A stretch of 64,000 bases of DNA from Hemerocallis citrina (lineage: Eukaryota; Streptophyta; Magnoliopsida; Asparagales; Asphodelaceae). Location: NCBI GenBank assembly GCA_017893485.1, contig CM030367.1, positions 141,935,089 through 141,999,088 of the forward strand, in the 5' to 3' direction. Positions 58,380 through 64,000 of this stretch are shown piece after piece. A model generated the notes under the pieces. The model was not told where the DNA came from. It saw only the letters and a program-made list of their open reading frames with translations, and did no database searches. How positions within the stretch are numbered: the stretch's first letter is position 1; each line of letters starts with the position of its first letter. Made by a program: the position numbers and the translations under genes.

Positions 58380-59986
58380 TGTAATATCCCGGACGGATAT
58401 TACCGTGTATAAATTATTATTTTATTATTATTTTATTATTATTTTGTTTTAATTCCAAAATTAGAATATTTTGGTGATTTTCACCCGATTTATTCATAGA
58501 CATTATCTGTACCCAGATATCGGTCAGTATACATCCGTATTGTATCATATTGGTACCGTGACCTTCCGAACTAATAATAGAATTTATTTTATTATTATTT
58601 CCGAGATTAAATTATTTTATACGGATTATGCGAAGATTTTCGGTATACAGACATATATGCGCACATACGTGTAGTATGTCGATTAGTACGTTATACAAAT
58701 TGTGTGTTGTGTATTTTGGACAACACTTGTCTTTGTTATGACAAAACCTATTAGATTGTTCGGGTTTATAAGTGTTTAACTTAGGTTAAGTGTGCATGAA
58801 GAGGTTAAGGAAACCCTTCTAGAAACCCTCACATAACACCATACCCACATTACACCTCATCCACTTCCTACCTCCACCACATCCCACCTTCCCTAAGGTA
58901 TGGCCGGCCCCCATTTTGGGGAGGGCCTTTTGTGCATTTTGGTGTGCACATTTGCACTCTCCACCCTCTCCCTCCTCTTATAAATACCCCCTTCCTCCAC
59001 CTTTGTCTCATTTTAGAAAGATCATAAAGAAAGAAAGAAAGAAAGGAAAAGAAAGAGAGAACACCATACTAACTTGAGTGTTTTCCCATTGTAGGTTTCA
59101 TAAGGATTTCTAAGAGCTTAGGAGAAAAAGTAGGAGTGATAGCAAGTCCTTCCTACAAGAAAAGAAGGTGGTGGTTTCTCTTTTGTTTGTTTGTTTGTTT
59201 GTATTGTTGCTTTGATGTTCTTCTTCTTCTCATCCTCCTTGTTTGTTTCTTTTTATTTGGGTACTTTCTTGTGATGTTTTGGTATGATGTTGTGGTATGT
59301 GGTGTAACTTGTATGGATGAAAAGAAGTAACTAGTGGTAATGCCCAATAAACACCTAAAGATTAAATCTTTATAGTAGTAGTAGGTTGTTTGTGTTTGTT
59401 AATTGGACTAAAATGACATAAGGCATATAGACTTGTACATACAACCATTTGGGGTTGTAGGACTTGATGAGAACTCATGCACAAAGCATATGAACCCTTT
59501 TTACAACCATTTTTGGTTGTAGGACATGTATTGAACTTGGACTAGAAAGAATGCATATGGTTGGTTGAACCAAATGAAGGTTCTTACTTTATTTTTATTA
59601 TTGTTATTTTCTTTTATAATCTTAAGAAAGAAAGAAACCCTTGTGGATGTTAATTCTATTAATAGAAAAGAAACTATCTAAATCACTAGTTGTAGAATGG
59701 TCAAAAAGATCTCTTTTTATGTTCAACTAGTGTTAATAAGAAATAAATACTAATGAAGATTTGGTAGAAATGTTAGTAGATATTCATATTAAAATAAAGT
59801 AGTAGTAGTAGTAGTAGATAATTAAAAGAAGTAGTTGTAGATGTTTTATGTTCATATTAAAATAAAGTAGTAGTAGTAGTAGTAGATAATTAAAAGAAGT
59901 AGTTGTAGATGTTTTATGTTCATATTAAAATAAAGTAGTAGTAGTAGTAGTAGATAATTAAAAGAAGTAGTTGTAGATGTTTTATG
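58380..59986 (+). mobile_element. Gypsy LTR (plus), cut by the Sirevirus-like element
   Basis: Starts TGTAATATCCCGGACGG. A TATA box TATAAATA lies at 58979-58986, followed by a purine-rich leader (GAAAGAAAGAAAGAAAGGAAA). The start replaces the Tat LTR repeat at 58380. The 3' end is not reached because the Sirevirus LTR begins at 59987. A 64-codon frame at 59136 is low-complexity and is not called a gene. Confidence 0.55.
59795..59986. repeat. 62-bp minisatellite, three units
   Basis: GTAGTAGTAGTAGTAGATAA, TTAAAAGAAGTAGTTGTAGA and TGTTTTATGTTCATATTAAA repeat almost exactly at about 62-bp spacing; the Sirevirus insertion interrupts the third copy. Confidence 0.9.
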
Positions 59987-61437
59987 TGTTGGATCCTGTA
60001 GGCGAGACAACAAACACTAGAGGGGGGGGGGGTGAATAGTGTTAATTAAAAACTGCGGAAATTTTCTTCGGTGTAGTCGACTTGGTTGTGACCCAGTCGA
60101 CTGATATGACCAAATTAAAACAAATACAACGACTCTGTGCAGTCGACTTATAGATGAGATAGGCGACTGAAGACACAATGAAAGTTCAACTTATGCGAGA
60201 CTGATCAGTCGACTGATAGTGCAAGGAGTCGACTGTCCAGACAAGTTTTACAGAACTTAAGTAAACAAAAAAATAAATGCAAGATCAAGACAACCAATCA
60301 CAGAGTACACAAGATATATCCTGGCTCGGTCCTTCCGACCTACATCCAGTCCCCAAGCAACCCACTTGAGATTTCCACTATTCTTGAAAAACAAGTTTAC
60401 AAGAATACCCTACGGCGTTAAGACAACAACCTTGTCTAACCCGTAGACCTTTCTCTCAACCAGAGAAAGCAGACCCACTCTACTACCGAGAGTGAACGAC
60501 CGACTCTACACCCTAGAGTCTAAACCACTCTCCAACCGAGAGCAAAAAGAAAACAAGAAAAACTTTACAGTCAACCTATAGCCTTGTTGATGTGTTGTGT
60601 TGTTGCACGTGGCTAAAACAAGGCCGACTTCTATACCCAGTCCAGAATGAAATCGTTGTTATACTGGACTGAGTGTAGAGAACCAAAGATTTTGAACTTG
60701 AATGCTTTTTCTCACTTTTCACTTGGAATTTCTCAAAGAGTGCTCGGAATCTTAAAAAGTATTGTTGTAAGATCTTCTCAGTGAGATCTGAACTCTATTT
60801 ATAGAGTTAGATCTCCTGGACGTTGGGAGACAGTTATTCTAACTGTCAATCAACGGATCTTAGAGCTTTTGATTTTGAAAAATTGATTTTGAAAACAGAA
60901 AACGGTCAAAAGCACTCGAACAGTCGACTGGGTTGCCATAATGAGTCGACTGGTCAGAGTTTGAATAAATTTAAACAGTTTTGTACTGTCAGTCGACTGC
61001 CAGAGGCATCAGTCGACTGGTACTCAAAAGTTAAATTACTTCAAACTGTTTTGACTCTTTTTGTGATTTTTGAAAAACACACATTATAAGAAAGTGAGTG
61101 TGTGTGTGTGTGACAAGGCTTTACAATCATACTAAGACTCAACAAAAGAAAAAATACAATGTTTACAAGACACAACAATTTGACAATTGAGCTTGAAGCC
61201 TTGAGTCTTGAGTCTTGATTTGAGTCTTGAGTCTTGTCTTGAGTCTTGAGTCTTGTCTTGAGTCTTTGTCTTGAGTCTTTGTCTTGAGTGTTGTCTAAAA
61301 CAATCTTTATCTGGAGCCTTTGTGCTTGTTCATTTGTTCAGTTGAAATAGTCTTTTGTATGTACAACCTGCAATGTTAGCTGTATAGCATAGACACATGT
61401 TGCAGTGTGTTGTGATCATCAAAATTAAGAATCAACA
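59987..61437 (-). repeat. Sirevirus-like 3' LTR, 1451 bp
   Basis: Minus-strand start TGTTGATTCTTAATTTTG, end CAGGATCCAACA. Includes a (GAGTCTT)n-type stretch at 61199-61290 and paired CAGTCGACTG words near 60070-60230 and 60920-61015. The TATAAATAGAG on the minus strand near 60799 is a candidate TATA box. Confidence 0.85.
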
Positions 61438-61756
61438 TTCTCCCCCTTTTTGATGATGACAATACAATAGCTGATAACAATATACACAAATAAAATACAA
61501 GCATAGATTTTAAAAGCTCCCCCTATTAAAAACACAATATGCATACATAAAGCAGATGTTATCAGTCGACTTAAAACATAGAGGCAGTCGGCTGAACAGA
61601 AATAATATCACAAAAGAGAAAGACAGTAACATCAGTCGACTGATATGCTTGGAGCTGCAGCAGTCGACTGGCCAGAGAAATACTTCAATACACAGAAATA
61701 AACAGAACATACATACATATTTGAATAAATGAGGATATATCTCTCCCCCTTTGTCA
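61438..61756 (-). promoter_or_regulatory. Multiple polypurine tracts
   Basis: AAAAAGGGGGAGAA abuts the LTR (about 61450-61438). Further tracts AATAGGGGGAGCT (about 61530-61518) and ACAAAGGGGGAGAG (about 61756-61743) lie upstream. Each primes plus-strand DNA synthesis in principle; repeated PPTs are a described Sirevirus hallmark. Confidence 0.85.
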
Positions 61757-61895
61757 TCAACAAAAAACACAAAATACACAGTCTTTTGCATAGAAATAAA
61801 CTAAGAAATGTCTCATACATAAATAAGTTCATAAAAATAAAAAAAAACAGAAAAGTACATAATAGTAAAAAAAAAAAAAAAAAAAAATAAAGTCT

Positions 61896-62963
61896 TCAAT
61901 TGTCCTCGTCTGAGTCTTCATCGGCAGCATGAGAAGGAGGAGGAAATTGGGAAGTGAAAAGATCGGTCAGATGATCAATTTTGGAATCAAGGGAGTGAAT
62001 CTGAGAATCAACGGTCTCCGAATGTTTCATAAGATAATTGACACATTCATAGAGAGTAGCTGGATCCTCATATTTAGCTTTAGGAAGAGATGAACTAGAA
62101 GAGGCAGAAGGTCTAGAAGGTCTAGCAGTAGAACCCAAAGGAACTTGAGAAAGTGGAGGAGACCTAGGGGTTGTACTAGGAGCAGGATCAAGAAGCTTCA
62201 TACGTGCTAAACTAGCACGATCAAAGCATTCATACTGCTTAACAACATTGGTCTCGGAATCGAGATCAATATCATAAGTTGTAAAGACCCTGGTCAGAAG
62301 ACCTCCAAAGGGAAGGAAATGAACATGATGTTGTTGGAGTTTAGAGAAGATGACTCGACCCCAATTAATAGCTATTTTACCAAAAATGGCATAAACAGCT
62401 TGTTGCAATTCCATTGAATATTGATCATAACTTCCTCTTTTGGGAAGAATGTTATAAGCTAATATTCGTGCAACTAGTTTTGCAACTGGTGTAATATTTT
62501 TGCTTGTCATTGGGGGTCCTTGATTAGGTAAAAATATTTTAGACATGATAGAAAAATCATCAAGGATTATGTCTCCTAAGTCAAGTCCTTCGTTATCAAT
62601 ACCCATTACTTGATTGATTCTCTCGGGTGTGAGAGATATCTTGGTATTTTTAACGGAAGACCGAATCACAACATTTCCATCTCTTAATTGCACAACTCTC
62701 ATATTTGTATAAAAGAGATAGATTAATTGTGGATAATAATCGGGTTGGTTAGCAAGAGAAAGATATTCATAAAGGCTACAATTTTGAAATAGGGGTACTA
62801 GATTAAACCTATCCAAATCATTAAAGTTAACAAACCGACCCGGAAAAATGATAATGCTACACATCAATTGCCAACGTTCTAGAAGATCCTGACTTAACAA
62901 AAACTGAGAGTAATCTTGAGAAGAGCTACCCTCATGAGATCTCTTAGATCGTTTAGGTGCCAT
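61896..62963 (-). CDS. Extra post-pol ORF of Sirevirus-like element
   Basis: ATG at 62963 (MAPKRSKRSHEGSSSQ) to the stop at 61896 gives 356 aa, uninterrupted. The basic start (PKRSKR) looks like a nuclear signal. The central part (ARILAYNILPKRGSYDQYS...AVYAIFGKIAINWGRVIF) resembles the 'putative plant transposon protein' type domain found in plant retroelement accessory ORFs. A Ser/Pro-rich linker, a short coiled-coil-like segment (IHSLDSKIDHLTDLF) and an acidic tail (DEDSDEDN) follow. Position matches the env-like ORF of Sireviruses, but no convincing transmembrane segment is seen from this start. Function unknown. An upstream in-frame extension would need a non-ATG start. Confidence 0.75.
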   Translation of the reverse strand: MAPKRSKRSHEGSSSQDYSQFLLSQDLLERWQLMCSIIIFPGRFVNFNDLDRFNLVPLFQNCSLYEYLSLANQPDYYPQLIYLFYTNMRVVQLRDGNVVIRSSVKNTKISLTPERINQVMGIDNEGLDLGDIILDDFSIMSKIFLPNQGPPMTSKNITPVAKLVARILAYNILPKRGSYDQYSMELQQAVYAIFGKIAINWGRVIFSKLQQHHVHFLPFGGLLTRVFTTYDIDLDSETNVVKQYECFDRASLARMKLLDPAPSTTPRSPPLSQVPLGSTARPSRPSASSSSSLPKAKYEDPATLYECVNYLMKHSETVDSQIHSLDSKIDHLTDLFTSQFPPPSHAADEDSDEDN

Positions 62964-63435
62964 TAAGAGAAATGCAAGAGATGAGATTTTACCAACAAGG
63001 AATAGAGAGACAAACAGCAAGATGCGGCAGTCGACTCTTCGGAATTGATCTTCTTCTCTCCTTAGGGTTTGAGATTGGGGATAAAAGTAAAAAGTGGAAG
63101 ATGGAGGCTGTGAAAAGGGGTTTTAACTGAGGGCAGACGGCTGAGATCAAGAGGGAAGAAATCGATGGTTGAGATAAGAGGTCACGGGTGAAAAAGAAAA
63201 AAAATTTTATCTCAAAAGCTGCGATGAATAGTCGCTGAAGACATTTGAACTCGCGACAGTCGACTGGTAGGGTATATCAGTCGACTTAGTCGAGAAGAGA
63301 CTAAATTTTATATGTCTGCTGATCAGTCGACTGTTATAAGGACCAGGCGACTGTTCAGAGAACAAAAATAGGTATTTATGAAAATACAGTACAGTCGACT
63401 TATTCAAAAACACAGTCGACTTAACAGAGAAATTT

Positions 63436-64000
63436 TTAACAGATGTCAATAAAATCACATATTCCTAGTTCTCTTCTTAAATTAATAAAAGTATCTTCTT
63501 TAAGGGGTTTGGTAAATATGTTTGCTACTTGTTTATCAGTAGAGATAAAGTCTAAAGATATATCTCATTTTAAAACATGATCACGTAAAAAATGATGTCG
63601 AATATCAATGTGTTTCGTACGTGAATGTTGAATCGGATTTTTAGATAAATTAATTGCACTGGTATTATCACACATAATTGAGGATTTCTCAAATGAAATA
63701 CCATAATCTAATAAAGTTTGTTTCATCCAGAAGATTTGTGCACATGCCAAACTTGCAGCGATATACTCAGCTTCTGTGGTTGATAGGGATACGAAATTTT
63801 GCTTTTTACTGCACCAAGAGACTAGGGAATGTCCCAAAAAGTGACATGTACCACTAGTGCTCTTGCGATCAGTTTTGCTTCCAGCAAAATCAGCATCGCT
63901 ATATGACAGAAGTTGAAAATTATCGGTGCGTGGATAAAATAAACCATATTCAGATGTGCCTTTAATATATCTTAAAATTCGTTTCACTGCTTTTAAATGA
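63436..64000 (-). pseudogene. Copia pol C-terminus: RNase H (one stop), partial
   Basis: The frame is open to the window edge and reads the copia RNase H: YSDADFAGSKTDRKSTSG, VSLSTTEAEYIAAS (catalytic Glu), CDNTSAINLSKNP (catalytic Asp) and HIDIRHHFLRDHV. A TGA at 63565-63567 interrupts where family members have Gly; the same frame then continues through STDKQVANIFTKPL to a stop at 63436-63438. Integrase and RT are outside the window. Confidence 0.9.

Larger units (their letters stand above)
59987..64000 (-). mobile_element. Sirevirus-like copia element, 3' half
   Basis: Minus strand: the pol C-terminus enters from the window edge, followed by an extra ORF, several polypurine tracts, and the 3' LTR (61437-59987). 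A PPT directly followed by TGTTGATTC, multiple PPT copies after pol, and an additional post-pol ORF are the Sirevirus pattern. The 5' LTR, gag and most of pol lie outside. The post-pol spacer and LTR are studded with CAGTCGACTG palindromes. Confidence 0.88.

Overview
The window looks like repeat-dense intergenic DNA from a flowering plant. The evidence is Ty3/gypsy (Tat- and Tekay-type) and Ty1/copia (Sirevirus-type) retroelements, an En/Spm CACTA transposon, plant L1 and RTE LINEs, a Helitron, Tourist- and Stowaway-like MITEs and a TRIM. Genus cannot be fixed from sequence alone. No complete, ordinary host gene is visible. The host-derived material found is a TOM9/TOM22-like reading frame inside a TRIM, a B3-like 5' exon inside the CACTA element, and one isolated exon-like stretch.

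Region 1 (1-31 kb) is a nest of elements. The outermost layer is a decayed Tat-lineage gypsy element: the pol C-terminus lies at 3-2411, a spliced antisense gene lies at about 24.0-26.4 kb, and a likely 3' LTR lies at about 29.5-31.0 kb. A large gypsy LTR (2770-23666, + strand) interrupts it. That LTR is split by a second large LTR (3477-20229, - strand), which is split in turn by a 13,403-bp CACTA transposon (5881-19283) with 25-nt perfect terminal inverted repeats and a TTT target duplication. The CACTA transposase splices into an uninterrupted frame of about 1163 codons. The element also carries repeat arrays on both sides of the transposase, a repeated promoter-like module, a partly recognisable second gene, and a 326-bp near-perfect hairpin built from two inverted copies of a B3-like gene start. 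Between the antisense gene and the Tat LTR sit a copia LTR, a very short non-autonomous gypsy element and a foldback MITE.

Region 2 (31-44 kb) holds an Athila-type solo LTR, a Stowaway-like MITE, and a near-complete 6-kb L1 LINE (33836-39890) inserted into a Tourist-like MITE. Next come a MITE nested in a MITE, a local duplication, and a 458-bp Helitron whose empty site is visible in the duplicate. The Tourist-like copies carry arrays of roughly 21-nt palindromes whose sequence differs between copies.

Region 3 (44-54 kb) holds a retroposed insertion with a 16-bp target duplication and poly-A tail (44180-47056), split by a copia LTR. A minus-strand LINE ORF1 follows, broken by a MITE and by a 2,016-bp TRIM (48992-51007) carrying the TOM9/TOM22-like frame. 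A decayed RTE LINE (about 51.99-54.13 kb) completes the region.

Region 4 (54-64 kb) contains a copia LTR with primer-binding site, a leader-like stretch, a minus-strand Tat-type LTR, a gypsy LTR, and the 3' half of a Sirevirus-like element running off the right edge. That element shows an LTR, several polypurine tracts, a 356-codon extra ORF and the pol C-terminus.

The genes do not form a pathway; almost everything is transposon-encoded. The most notable features are the inverted B3-like hairpin in the CACTA element, the TRIM-borne TOM9-like frame, the palindrome-array MITE family, and a CAGTCGACTG palindrome shared by several unrelated retroelements.
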